Shown one piece after another: positions 8,422 to 16,280 of a stretch of 41,021 nt of DNA. The stretch spans positions 1-41,021 of the forward strand of contig JAAESG010000542.1 in NCBI GenBank assembly GCA_024229615.1. Direction: 5' to 3'. The first letter of the stretch is position 1; each line of letters opens with the position of its first letter. This DNA comes from Gammaproteobacteria bacterium. GTDB lineage: Bacteria; Pseudomonadota; Gammaproteobacteria; GCA-001735895. The position numbers and the translations under genes were made by a program. The notes under the pieces were generated by a model. That model worked only from the letters and a program-made list of their open reading frames with translations, did no database searches and was not told the DNA's origin.

Positions 8422-9426
8422 ATGTTTCACTTTCTTCAGTTCGCTGCCACCCGCGCCACGCTTGCGGTTATTACGTTGATCATGGTGTCGTTCATCGTGT
8501 TCAGTCTGATGGAACTGGTGCCGGGGGATTGCGCAGAACGTTACCTCGCCTTTAAAAACACGCAGGGCAGCCAGATATCGGTGGCCGACATCGATGCCGA
8601 ACGCGTTCGTCTCGGGCTAGATAAACCTTATATCGTGCGTTGGGGTACGTGGATTGTTAATGCCTTCCGGGGTGAGTTCGGCGATAGTTGTATTCTGCGA
8701 CTGAATATTTCACAGCTTTTGGGGGAAAAATTCTGGATCAGCCTGATGATATGCCTGACCTCGCTGCTGCTCGCCTACCTGATTGCAATTCCCGTGGGGA
8801 TCATCTCGGCGACCTCGAAAAGCCCAATTGTCAATAATAGCCTGCGTCTCGTCAGCTACCTGGGATTGGCGATGCCCAACTTTCTGCTGGCCTTGATGAT
8901 CATGCTGTTTTCGACCATAGTTTTCGGTGACAGCCTTACGGGTCTGTTTTCCAAGGAATTTCGCGATGCTGCGTGGTCGTATGAGCGGGTCATGGACTTC
9001 CTGTCGCGCGCCTGGTTGCCCGTTTTTATCCTCGGCTGGTCGGCGACCGCATTTGCGATCCAGACCGTGCGCGCGTTGATGTCCGACGAAGTTGGCAAGT
9101 TGTATGTACTGGCCGCGGCGGCGCGCGGCGTTACCGGGCGCCGGCTGTTGTGGCGCTACCCGGCACGCCATTCGTTAGGGCCGATCATCAACTCGCTGGG
9201 ATTTGACCTGAATCGAATCTTCAACGAACTGCCAATCGTCGCATTGATTCTGACCCTGACCGAAGCAGGCGCCCTGCTAATCGAGGCCCTGGCCCGCTCG
9301 AATGACCAGCAGTTGGCGGGTGCGATTATTTTCTTACTCACCGCCAGTATCGTCGGCATCAATTTTGTCACCGATATCATATTGGCGCTGACCGATCCGC
9401 GGGTTCGCCGCAGTATTCTGGGATAA
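8422..9426 (+). CDS. ABC transporter permease, OppB/DppB type
   Basis: Inner-membrane permease subunit of the family 5 ABC importer; 334 residues. The N-terminal helix (ATLAVITLIMVSFIVFSLMELVPGD) matches the OppB/DppB N-terminal domain, then come about five more membrane segments. The EAA-type coupling loop is AAAARGVTGRRLLWRYPARH at about residues 230-250, although its usual 'HALRN' is altered to YPARH. The gene follows the stable hairpin and precedes the OppC-type gene by 5 bases. A purine-rich stretch upstream (near 8401-8406) is rather far from the ATG, so initiation may be weak. Confidence 0.88.
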   Translation: MFHFLQFAATRATLAVITLIMVSFIVFSLMELVPGDCAERYLAFKNTQGSQISVADIDAERVRLGLDKPYIVRWGTWIVNAFRGEFGDSCILRLNISQLLGEKFWISLMICLTSLLLAYLIAIPVGIISATSKSPIVNNSLRLVSYLGLAMPNFLLALMIMLFSTIVFGDSLTGLFSKEFRDAAWSYERVMDFLSRAWLPVFILGWSATAFAIQTVRALMSDEVGKLYVLAAAARGVTGRRLLWRYPARHSLGPIINSLGFDLNRIFNELPIVALILTLTEAGALLIEALARSNDQQLAGAIIFLLTASIVGINFVTDIILALTDPRVRRSILG

Positions 9427-9431
9427 GCAAG

Positions 9432-10583
9432 ATGACCGATACGGCAGCCATTGAAAATACCGACTCGAATCTCGATCAGAGCCGTAAGGAAGCCTATTTT
9501 ACCGCTGGTCAGGGACAGTTGATCTGGTCCCGATTCAAAAAACAGCGTGCGGCAATGGTAGGCGCAGCGGTGTTGATACTATTAGTTCTGTCTGGGTTGT
9601 TTGCCCCATTTCTGACGCCCTATGATCCGACCATCAAGGGCCGCAATGCCGATTATCAGAACGGCGCGCCGAATATTCCGAAGTTCTGGGATGAGAATGG
9701 ATTTTCCTTTCGTCCTTTCATTTATACCTACGAACGAACCCGGTCGATCGAAACCAATTTTCGCTGGGTGAGTAAGGTCAACCGCGACAAGCGCCGTTAC
9801 GTTGTACTGTTTCCAGAAGGTGACGAGTACACGTTGGCCGGTATCACCTTCAGTACGCATCTGTTTGGCGTCGATCAGGGCAAAATCCACCTGTTCGGTA
9901 CTGACGGAACGGGTAAAGACATTTATTCCAGGACCTTCCATTCGATCAACACGTCGCTGGCGGTGGGCACCATAGGCGTTCTGATTGCCTTTGTGCTGGC
10001 GTTAATCATCGGTGGGGTTTCCGGATATTATGGCGGCTGGACCGACTCGATTTTGCAGATGATCACCGATGCGGTCCGAACGGTCCCCGCAATCCCGTTA
10101 TTTATGGCGATCGCGGCGTTTATTCCAGATACGGTTAGCTCCGAAGGACGATTTTTTATCATTTCGATCATCCTCGGTTTCATCGGTTGGCCGACACTCG
10201 CGAGGCGGGTTCGAACCCACCTGCTGACCGAGCGCAACCAGGAATATGTGCTTGCGGCACAACTCTGCGGTGCCTCTCCGGGCCATATCATCGGGCGTCA
10301 CCTGTTGCCGAGTTTTACCAGCTATATCATCGTCGATTTAATCATTTCATTTCCGTACATGGTACTTTCCGAAACCGCGCTCAGTTTCATCGGGCTGGGT
10401 TTGAAGGAACCGGTTAACTCGCTCGGCGTCATGTTGCAAAACGTGACCAAGGCGGATGTGCTGCTCAATTACCAGTGGAATTTTATCCCGGTTTTATTCT
10501 TTATCACGCTGGTGCTCGCCTTTGTGTTTGTCGGCGATGGGCTGCGTGACGCCGCCGATCCCTATGCGGATACCAAGAAATGA
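9432..10583 (+). CDS. ABC transporter permease, OppC/DppC type
   Basis: Second permease subunit, 383 residues, longer than typical OppC/DppC (about 300). The extra length lies between the first membrane helix (near residues 38-60) and the main transport domain: a hydrophilic, probably periplasmic insert of about 90 residues (roughly 65-155) ending at LFGTDGTGKDIYSR, the conserved OppC block. The EAA loop AAQLCGASPGHIIGRHLLPS lies near 275-295. The stop overlaps the next ATG (ATGA), indicating translational coupling with the first ATPase gene. The enlarged loop may contact the equally enlarged binding protein; that is inference. Confidence 0.88.
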   Translation: MTDTAAIENTDSNLDQSRKEAYFTAGQGQLIWSRFKKQRAAMVGAAVLILLVLSGLFAPFLTPYDPTIKGRNADYQNGAPNIPKFWDENGFSFRPFIYTYERTRSIETNFRWVSKVNRDKRRYVVLFPEGDEYTLAGITFSTHLFGVDQGKIHLFGTDGTGKDIYSRTFHSINTSLAVGTIGVLIAFVLALIIGGVSGYYGGWTDSILQMITDAVRTVPAIPLFMAIAAFIPDTVSSEGRFFIISIILGFIGWPTLARRVRTHLLTERNQEYVLAAQLCGASPGHIIGRHLLPSFTSYIIVDLIISFPYMVLSETALSFIGLGLKEPVNSLGVMLQNVTKADVLLNYQWNFIPVLFFITLVLAFVFVGDGLRDAADPYADTKK

Positions 10584-11587
10584 CCAGTCCCCTGATTTCC
10601 GTTAAGGATCTGACGCTGCGCTTCAAAACCGATGAAGGTCTGGTCACCGCTGTGAATAACGTTTCCTTCGACATCGCACCGGGTGAAGTGCTCGGTCTGG
10701 TGGGGGAGAGCGGTTCCGGCAAATCGGTGACCGCCAAGTCTTTGATGATGCTCAACGCCGAGAATTCGGTCTATGACGATAACAGCAAGATTACCTTGAA
10801 CGTCGACGATCGGGAATTCGATGTGCTGTCACTGAAACGCGCCCAGGATCAGATGATAATCCGCGGCGGCGCGATCTCGATGATCTTTCAGGAACCGATG
10901 GCGAGTTTTGCTCCGGCGATTACCATCGGTGATCAGATGGTCGAGCAATTACTGATCCATTCAGATATGACCGCGGCCCAGGCCAAGGAAGTTTCGATTG
11001 AAATGTTGACCCGCGTGGGCATCCCGGAACCGGCACAGCGTTTCGGCCAGTATGCCTTCGAATTTTCCGGCGGCATGCGCCAGCGCGCGATGATTGCGAT
11101 GGCGCTTTCCACCAAGCCCAGGCTGCTGATCGCGGATGAACCGACGACCGCGCTCGATGTCACCATCCAGGCCCAGGTCATCGAATTGATGAAAGACCTG
11201 GTCGAAGAATTTCACATGTCGATTCTTTTTATTACCCACGATCTCGGTGTCATCGCGCAAACCGCCGACCGCGTCGCGGTCATGTACCTCGGCAACCTGG
11301 TGGAAACCGGAACCGTTCGCCAGGTCATCAATTCGCCGGCGCATCCCTACACGCGCGGGTTGTTAAACTCGCTGCCCAAGCTCGACGATCTCGAGGCGCC
11401 GCTGACACCGGTGCCGGGGGATATCCCTTCACCGCTGGATCGCCCTTCGGGTTGCGTGTTTCATACGCGTTGCGTGGAATCGGATGCGATTGCCGAAAGA
11501 TGCCGCAATGAAATTCCGCTGACCACGATAGATAGTGCGAATCACCAGGTGGCCTGCCATCTGGCAAAGCAAGGAGATCAGGCGTGA
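10580..11587 (+). CDS. ABC transporter ATP-binding protein, OppD/DppD type
   Basis: Cytoplasmic ATPase energising the importer; 335 residues. Walker A GESGSGKS lies near residues 41-48, the signature is FSGGMRQR, Walker B is [12 protein letters not shown], the H-loop is FITHDLG. The C-terminal oligopeptide-transporter (oligo_HPY) domain contains GCVFHTRC with conserved cysteines. Overlaps both neighbours by 4 bases (ATGA upstream, GTGA downstream), so the two permease/ATPase junctions are translationally coupled. Confidence 0.92.
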   Translation: MTSPLISVKDLTLRFKTDEGLVTAVNNVSFDIAPGEVLGLVGESGSGKSVTAKSLMMLNAENSVYDDNSKITLNVDDREFDVLSLKRAQDQMIIRGGAISMIFQEPMASFAPAITIGDQMVEQLLIHSDMTAAQAKEVSIEMLTRVGIPEPAQRFGQYAFEFSGGMRQRAMIAMALSTKPRLLIADEPTTALDVTIQAQVIELMKDLVEEFHMSILFITHDLGVIAQTADRVAVMYLGNLVETGTVRQVINSPAHPYTRGLLNSLPKLDDLEAPLTPVPGDIPSPLDRPSGCVFHTRCVESDAIAERCRNEIPLTTIDSANHQVACHLAKQGDQA

Positions 11588-12576
11588 GTAAAGATGTGTT
11601 GATCGCTGCGCGTGACCTGTCGGTGCACTTTCCATTGAGAGGGCTGGGCTTCGGTGAACGCCCCGTGGTGCGCGCCTGTGAGGGCATCAATATCGAAATC
11701 GAAAAAGGCAGCTTTTTCGGCCTGGTGGGCGAATCGGGTTCGGGTAAAACCACGCTGGGGCGCGCGATGCTGAAAGCGGCGCCGATTAGCCACGGCGAAG
11801 TCGTGTTCTCGGATGACGAAGTGACCTATGATCTGGGTAGCCTGCAAGGACCTGAACTCAAGGATTATCGCAAGCGTGCACAGTTGATTTTTCAGGATCC
11901 CTACGCGGCCTTAAGCCCCAGGATGACGGTACGCGACATCATTGCCGAGCCGCTCGAAGTCATGGGCTTGACCTCAAGCCGTGAAGAGACCGATGCGAAG
12001 GTACGCGAAATTGCCGCCAAGTGCCGGCTCAATCTCGAACACTTGCGACGTTTCCCGCATGCGTTTTCCGGTGGTCAGCGCCAGCGTATTTCGATCGCGC
12101 GCGCCCTGGTGTCGGACCCGAAATTTATCGTCGCCGACGAGTCCGTGGCCGCGCTGGACGTGTCTATTCAGGCCGACGTTTTGAACCTACTGAACTCGAT
12201 TCAGCGGGAAAGCGGCATTACCTTTCTGTTCATCAGTCATGATCTGAGCGTCATCGCGCATACCTGTGACTTCGTCGCGGTCATGTATCTCGGGCAAATC
12301 GTCGAAGCCGCGCCGACAGATAAACTTTTTTCCGAAACCTCGCATCCTTACACCAAGGCGCTGCTGTCGGCGATTCCCTCGCTGGATCCCGATGTGCGCG
12401 GGCATGCGCAGCGCCTGGAAGGGGAAATCCCCAGCCCGATCAATCCCCCCCCGGGTTGTCGCTTCAATACACGCTGTCCGCATGCGCAGGAACGCTGTCG
12501 CCAGGAAGTACCCGAATGGCGTGAAATGAGTAGTGGGCACCATGTAGCCTGCCATTTCTCGGAAGAGCTTGCCTGA
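11584..12576 (+). CDS. ABC transporter ATP-binding protein, OppF/DppF type
   Basis: Second ATPase of the peptide-type importer; 330 residues, starting with GTG inside the end of the previous gene. Walker A GESGSGKTT lies near residues 49-57, signature FSGGQRQR, Walker B FIVADESVAALD and H-loop FISHDLS are all intact, and the C-terminus has GCRFNTRCPHA as in OppF/DppF. Together with the preceding gene it forms the usual heterodimer. It is the last gene of the operon; no strong terminator follows, only a small TAATTAC/GTAATTA hairpin at 12612-12630. Confidence 0.92.
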   Translation: MSKDVLIAARDLSVHFPLRGLGFGERPVVRACEGINIEIEKGSFFGLVGESGSGKTTLGRAMLKAAPISHGEVVFSDDEVTYDLGSLQGPELKDYRKRAQLIFQDPYAALSPRMTVRDIIAEPLEVMGLTSSREETDAKVREIAAKCRLNLEHLRRFPHAFSGGQRQRISIARALVSDPKFIVADESVAALDVSIQADVLNLLNSIQRESGITFLFISHDLSVIAHTCDFVAVMYLGQIVEAAPTDKLFSETSHPYTKALLSAIPSLDPDVRGHAQRLEGEIPSPINPPPGCRFNTRCPHAQERCRQEVPEWREMSSGHHVACHFSEELA

Positions 12577-12763
12577 AGCATCGTTCGCTGATTTCACAGG
12601 GGCTTATTTCTTAATTACCACCTGTAATTAGAGTGATGCGCGACATTTTCTGGATAATATGCAGACAGGCAGGAAATGCATAAGAGTCGCTTAGGTGGAT
12701 TAATCATCGATTGCAATACTGAGGACCTGGAAACGGCAGCAGTATGCATTGGGGGATGATGCA

Positions 12764-13384
12764 TTGTTAGCACCGAAAAATATAGCAGGGTTGCTATTTG
12801 ATATGGGCGGCGTCGTGTTCGAGATAGACTTCGAACGAGCACTGCAATCATGGAGTGACTGGACGAGTTTGCCAATCGAGGAAATCCGCAATCGCTTCAG
12901 GATGGACGAAGCCTATGAGCGGCACGAACGCGGAGAAATAGGAGCATCCGAGTACTTTGACTATCTGCGCGTGATGCTCGAACTTGAAGCCGCTGATTCG
13001 GAAATTGCCCTGGGCTGGAATGCAATTTACCTGGAAGAAATAGCGGAGACAGTTAACTGCATCCTGGCCGTAAATGCGACACTACCCTGTTTTGCGTTTA
13101 CGAATTCCAATCCGACACATCAGGTTTTCTGGATGGCTGCTTATCCGAGGGCCGTAGAATCTTTTCAGCAGATTTTCGTATCATCAGAATTGGGGTTGCG
13201 CAAGCCAGACCGTGTAGCATTCGATGCAATTGCAGATAACACGGGAATCAGTTTGGGAAAGATGCTTTTCTTCGACGACTCAGAAGAAAACGTCGACGGT
13301 GCGCGAGCAGCAGGAATGCGAGCAGTTCATGTCAAAACACATTCAGATGTCAAAAAGGCATTGGCGGATATCGGTGCACTTTAA
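12764..13384 (+). CDS. HAD-superfamily hydrolase (subfamily IA, YihX-like)
   Basis: Predicted cytoplasmic phosphatase of about 206 residues. HAD motif I reads LLFDMGGVVFEID: the nucleophile Asp is present but the second Asp is Gly, as in the HAD-IA 'FDxGGV' group that includes YihX. Motif II is FTNSNP, motif III LRKPD, motif IV FFDDSEENVDGA. The start is uncertain: no in-frame ATG exists near the N-terminus. TTG at 12764 has GGGGGA eight bases upstream and is preferred; TTG at 12749 also works. Substrate unknown. Codon use looks more AT-rich than in the flanking operons, suggesting a different history. Confidence 0.78.
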   Translation: MLAPKNIAGLLFDMGGVVFEIDFERALQSWSDWTSLPIEEIRNRFRMDEAYERHERGEIGASEYFDYLRVMLELEAADSEIALGWNAIYLEEIAETVNCILAVNATLPCFAFTNSNPTHQVFWMAAYPRAVESFQQIFVSSELGLRKPDRVAFDAIADNTGISLGKMLFFDDSEENVDGARAAGMRAVHVKTHSDVKKALADIGAL

Positions 13385-13452
13385 CATGCATATTCAGAAG
13401 GATCTGGCCGGCGCCAGATCGCTTTTACGGGTTGTTAAAAGGTACTTATGAA

Positions 13453-13698
13453 ATGATTAAAGTTCTAGCATTAATACTGGTCATTGGTGGTACATCAATT
13501 TATTACACGGATATGGAAAGCGAATCTGCGCTGGCCTCGGTCTTACTGCCCATCCTGGTTGTGATTTCGTTGATAGCACTAGCACTGTGGCTGGTCACTC
13601 TTTTTCACAACAGAGGAATTGTGCAAACCACTCATTCAAGTGTTGATGGTTCATCTGGCTTTATGGGGGATGATTCCGGAGGCGGGGATGCGGGTTAA
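13453..13698 (+). CDS. small hypothetical membrane protein
   Basis: An 81-residue protein with two hydrophobic segments (KVLALILVIGGTSIYY near 3-18 and VLLPILVVISLIALALWLVT near 30-50), a short acidic loop, and a Ser/Gly/Asp-rich tail ending in DDSGGGDAG. ATG at 13453 is preferred over the in-frame TTG at 13432 because AAAGG lies about 10 bases upstream. I recognise no family. It follows the HAD gene by 68 bases and immediately precedes the hairpin array. It looks like a real gene because of its clean two-helix pattern and ribosome site, but it could be lineage-specific. Confidence 0.55.
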   Translation: MIKVLALILVIGGTSIYYTDMESESALASVLLPILVVISLIALALWLVTLFHNRGIVQTTHSSVDGSSGFMGDDSGGGDAG

Positions 13699-13756
13699 GG
13701 TTTTGGTTTCATGTATAGGGAAGCTCTGAACAATGCATCCTGAATTGTCAGAGGAC

Positions 13757-13868
13757 GGAGAAACAAAAAATGTGGTTTTTGTTTCTCCTTCATTTTCAAC
13801 GACTTAACGGTCATTGAAAATGGCGGTGTGTCCTTGCACCGCGGAAACTCTAATAAATCAGAGTTTCC
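13757..13868 (+). ncRNA. run of four consecutive hairpins, candidate structured RNA or DNA element
   Basis: Four hairpins follow with two or no bases between them. H1: 13757-13769 pairs with 13776-13788 (13 bp, GGAGAAACAAAAA). H2: 13791-13799 pairs with 13814-13822 (CATTTTCAA), with GAC/GTC pairing inside. H3: 13823-13828 with 13837-13842 (GCGGTG/CACCGC). H4: 13843-13851 with 13860-13868 (GGAAACTCT/AGAGTTTCC). No frame here is convincing. H1 followed by TTCATTTT could by itself be a terminator for the small membrane-protein gene. The rest could be a small RNA, a recombination-type structured DNA, or several stacked terminators. Strand is inferred from the upstream genes. Confidence 0.5.
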
Positions 13869-13871
13869 TTA

Positions 13872-14197
13872 GATGTGCCCGGTAACATGCGTTTACCGCC
13901 GTGGCCCGGCTAACACCAGGCCGTTATTCTGGTATTCGATAAAGATAACGGTTTACCACTCACGGTACTGGATGGGCACCCGATCACCGAAATGCGTGCC
14001 ACGGCCGGCTCAGCCGCTGCTGCTCGCAAACTGGCCACCACGGATCGAGTGGTTGTGAAATATTCGCCGAAATTGGAGAGATCTACAGCGGTTCTCAAAT
14101 TGTGCCTAAAGGGAGCACGGTGATTTATGATTCTGTCGGTATGGTGATCATGGATGTTGTAGCCGCGAAACAGGCCTATGACCTGATTGTAAATTAG
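13872..14197 (+). pseudogene. decayed ornithine cyclodeaminase family gene
   Basis: Translated pieces match the ornithine cyclodeaminase/mu-crystallin family: PGNMRLPPWPG then a TAA stop at 13911-13913, then in the same frame HQAVILVFDKDNGLPLTVLD, GHPITEMRATAGSAAAARKLA. After about 14055 the similarity continues one frame over as EIGEIYSGSQIVPKGSTVIY, DSVGMVIMDVVAAKQAY, ending at a TAG (14195-14197). The central NAD-binding Rossmann region (about 130-150 residues) is missing at the junction. The N-terminal part before PGN is also absent; the hairpin array sits there. So the gene has a truncation, an in-frame stop, an internal deletion and a frameshift. It cannot make a functional enzyme. Confidence 0.75.
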
Positions 14198-14335
14198 CAC
14201 CAGGCTCAACCTGCGCCAACTGCGGTAGTGTAGTCGGCGTCTATCTGTTCGGCTGACCTGAAATTAGCCATGCAGCAGGGATTAGCCTGCGAGGTACATC
14301 ACGTTTATACTCTCGCTATCTGGAAGGAGTGAACT

Positions 14336-14836
14336 ATGCCTAATAATAAAGTCCTGATACCGCTGAATCAGTCGGAACTCAGTCAGAAAATAGTGCCCAG
14401 CGTCGAACAGTTTTTCCCCGCCAGTGGCAATGACCTCGTATTGTTTTTTATCACCAGGCCACCCAGTGCGGCGGGCTTCGGTAAACCCGACCTGGGGGCG
14501 GGTTACGTGCAATTGCCTGGCGATGAACCGGTTACACCGACGCTCCACCCCATTTATGCCTCGCAGCAGGAAGATAGCATCAAGGCCCATGTCGAAGCCG
14601 AGCTGACGCCCCTAACCAGCCACCTCGAGGATGTCGGTTATAAGGTATCGATCATGGTAGGTTTTGATAAAGATCCGGTCGACGCAATCTTGCGTGTTAT
14701 TGGCGAGAATGAAATCAACCTGGTCGCCATGTCTACTCACGCTCGAGTGGGTGTGACGCGCTTTTTCTTCGGGAATATCGCCGATATTCTGGCACAGAAG
14801 GCAAAGATTCCGGTGTTGCTGGTACACCCTTCGTGA
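14336..14836 (+). CDS. universal stress protein, UspA family
   Basis: Single-domain Usp protein of 166 residues. It starts NKVLIPLNQSELSQKIVPSV, has an insertion of about 30 residues after the first strand region, and ends with NEINLVAMSTHARVGVTRFF followed by a GNIADILAQKAKIPVLLVHP segment. The ATP-binding G-2x-G-9x-G-(S/T) pattern is only partly kept (G..RFFFGNIAD), so nucleotide binding is uncertain. A strong ribosome site (GGAAGGAG) lies seven bases before the ATG. Transcribed alone; role presumably in stress survival. It is followed at once by a long palindromic element. Confidence 0.85.
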   Translation: MPNNKVLIPLNQSELSQKIVPSVEQFFPASGNDLVLFFITRPPSAAGFGKPDLGAGYVQLPGDEPVTPTLHPIYASQQEDSIKAHVEAELTPLTSHLEDVGYKVSIMVGFDKDPVDAILRVIGENEINLVAMSTHARVGVTRFFFGNIADILAQKAKIPVLLVHPS

Positions 14837-14841
14837 CCCTG

Positions 14842-14984
14842 GCCCGCATTTCTCACCACCTTATCTACTGCGACGACGCTATGCCGCAGCCTGCCTGCAT
14901 TTGGCTCGGTCAGAGCGCTCATAAAATACAGGCAGGGCACGACCTCTCGTCGCCTCGCAATGAGTGGTGGTGAGAAATGCGGGC
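14842..14984. repeat. 143-bp palindromic element with perfect 19-bp terminal inverted repeats
   Basis: GCCCGCATTTCTCACCACC at 14842-14860 is exactly inverted at 14966-14984. Inside, GCGACGA (14870-14876) pairs with TCGTCGC (14947-14953), and CCTGCCTG (14890-14897) pairs with CAGGCAGG (14929-14936), so the whole element can fold as one long hairpin. No ORF. It starts five bases after the UspA stop. The size and terminal repeats resemble a MITE, although target-site duplications are not apparent; it might also serve as a bidirectional terminator for the converging uspA and thioesterase genes. Confidence 0.65.
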
Positions 14985-15058
14985 TAGTGCTTTTTCAGTA
15001 CCCAGGATTCAAGGCACCGCTCCGGCAGGTGACGGCAGCGCTATAGATTTGTTATCGA

Positions 15059-15439
15059 TTAGTCAGTCGGCACTGGCCGCGGTCGTCCATCGACACCGAG
15101 TGCAACAAATTTGAACTTGGCCTCGGTTACCTTGACTGTGTTACGAGACCGATCACGCTGTACCCAGGCCTCCACATGGATATCTATCGAAGTATGCCCG
15201 ACGTGTTGAATTTCTGTATAGACACAGAGTATGTCGCCGATTTTTACAGGGCGTATAAAATGCATGCCATCGAGGGCCACCGTAACGGTACGGCATTGGG
15301 CACGCTCACTCGCGCAAATGCCCGCGGCGATGTCCATTTGCGACAACACCCAGCCACCGAAGATATCACCAGCCGGATTCTGATCGGTGGGCATTGCAAG
15401 GGTACGTGTGGTGAGTTCACCTTGGGGTTTGTCTGGCAT
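15059..15439 (-). CDS. acyl-CoA thioesterase, YciA family
   Basis: Hot-dog-fold thioesterase of 126 residues that hydrolyses acyl-CoA to free acid and CoA. The N-terminus TTRTLAMPTDQNPAGDIFGGW contains the family's Asn21 and catalytic Asp25, and FIRPVKIGDILCVYTEIQHVG is the typical second block. Length fits YciA (about 130). It is transcribed leftwards, divergent from the slp-like gene and convergent with uspA. The exact acyl chain preference cannot be read. Start at ATG 15439 is directly before the conserved region. Confidence 0.88.
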   Translation of the reverse strand: MPDKPQGELTTRTLAMPTDQNPAGDIFGGWVLSQMDIAAGICASERAQCRTVTVALDGMHFIRPVKIGDILCVYTEIQHVGHTSIDIHVEAWVQRDRSRNTVKVTEAKFKFVALGVDGRPRPVPTD

Positions 15440-15652
15440 GCTTGATTCGCCGAATGAGGGTTATAGGATCGGCAATGATAGAAAGACTGTATCGGGCAGT
15501 CAAAGACTTTGCAGGCCAGATTTGCCGATTTGGCTGGCGGAAGTGAATGCTGGCATATTCGACCCAATGCGCTGGCTTTTGCAAGCTCCGCTCAACCAGA
15601 GATCAAAACCATAGTTGATATGAATCAGCATGTTGAACTAAATTCCGTGTAT

Positions 15653-15667
15653 TAATCTAATAGATTA
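15653..15667 (+). promoter_or_regulatory. perfect palindrome abutting the slp-like start codon
   Basis: TAATCTA-A-TAGATTA is a perfect 7-bp inverted repeat that ends on the A of the ATG. No Shine-Dalgarno sequence is visible. It could be an operator over the transcription start or an RNA fold that hides the start codon. Confidence 0.3.
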
Positions 15668-16209
15668 TGAACCCATTTCGTGTCGTTATTTTTATCATCA
15701 CTGCCGTAGCGATTGCCGTCGGTTGTGCGAGCAAGCCACCGGCCGCGATCAGCAAGATACCGGAGCAGAATCCGTCACTCACCCGGGTGCTGCTGGACCC
15801 GGGGCGTTTTATCGGTACCGAGGTGCGTTGGGGCGGTGAAATAACCAAAGTGGAAAACAAGACCACTCAGACCTGGATAGAGATCGTTCGGCGGGAACTT
15901 CGTACGGATGGCAAGCCGGTGGCGAGCGGTAACAGCGATGGACGTTTCATCGCCAGTTTCGAAGGTTTTATAGACCCAGTGGTGTACGAGACTGGCCGCC
16001 TGTTAACGGTAGTTGGCTCAATCGACGCAAACACCAGTCGACCCATTGGTGAGTATGACTATACGTTTCCGATCGTCTCGGTAGAGGGATCCTATCTGTG
16101 GAAAGCCGTGAGCAGGACGGCTGGCCCTTATTACCCTGCTCCCAGGTGGCATTACGATTTGTATTATCATTACCCGTGGCCTCATCACAGTCATCCACGG
16201 CACTATTAA
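15667..16209 (+). CDS. Slp family outer-membrane lipoprotein
   Basis: Predicted lipoprotein of 180 residues. The signal peptide (NPFRVVIFIITAVAIAVGC) ends in a lipobox with Cys20 as the lipidated residue; the following Ala-Ser does not suggest inner-membrane retention. The mature part resembles Slp (starvation/stationary-phase lipoprotein): LLDPGRFIGTEVRWGGEI, then QTWIEIVRRELRTDGKP and GRFIASFEGFIDPVVYE, then GEYDYTFPIVSV. The C-terminus is rich in His, Tyr and Pro (WHYDLYYHYPWPHHSHPRHY), which could bind metal. In enterobacteria Slp is linked to starvation and acid stress. Confidence 0.85.
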   Translation: MNPFRVVIFIITAVAIAVGCASKPPAAISKIPEQNPSLTRVLLDPGRFIGTEVRWGGEITKVENKTTQTWIEIVRRELRTDGKPVASGNSDGRFIASFEGFIDPVVYETGRLLTVVGSIDANTSRPIGEYDYTFPIVSVEGSYLWKAVSRTAGPYYPAPRWHYDLYYHYPWPHHSHPRHY

Positions 16210-16280
16210 TCCGGCACAGAAAATAACCTGCTGGTCGTATTTCGCCCGGCCGAGACTAGCAAACCCTGACCAGGTAACCC

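Noticed and set aside
13757-13868. Integron attC site or CRISPR array as explanation of the hairpin run
   Set aside because: There is no R/L box arrangement of an attC, no integrase, and the four stems are not copies of one repeat separated by spacers.
13873-14058. A 61-residue open frame over the ornithine cyclodeaminase remnant
   Set aside because: The translation has no pattern; the neighbouring frame clearly encodes cyclodeaminase pieces, so this is a shadow.
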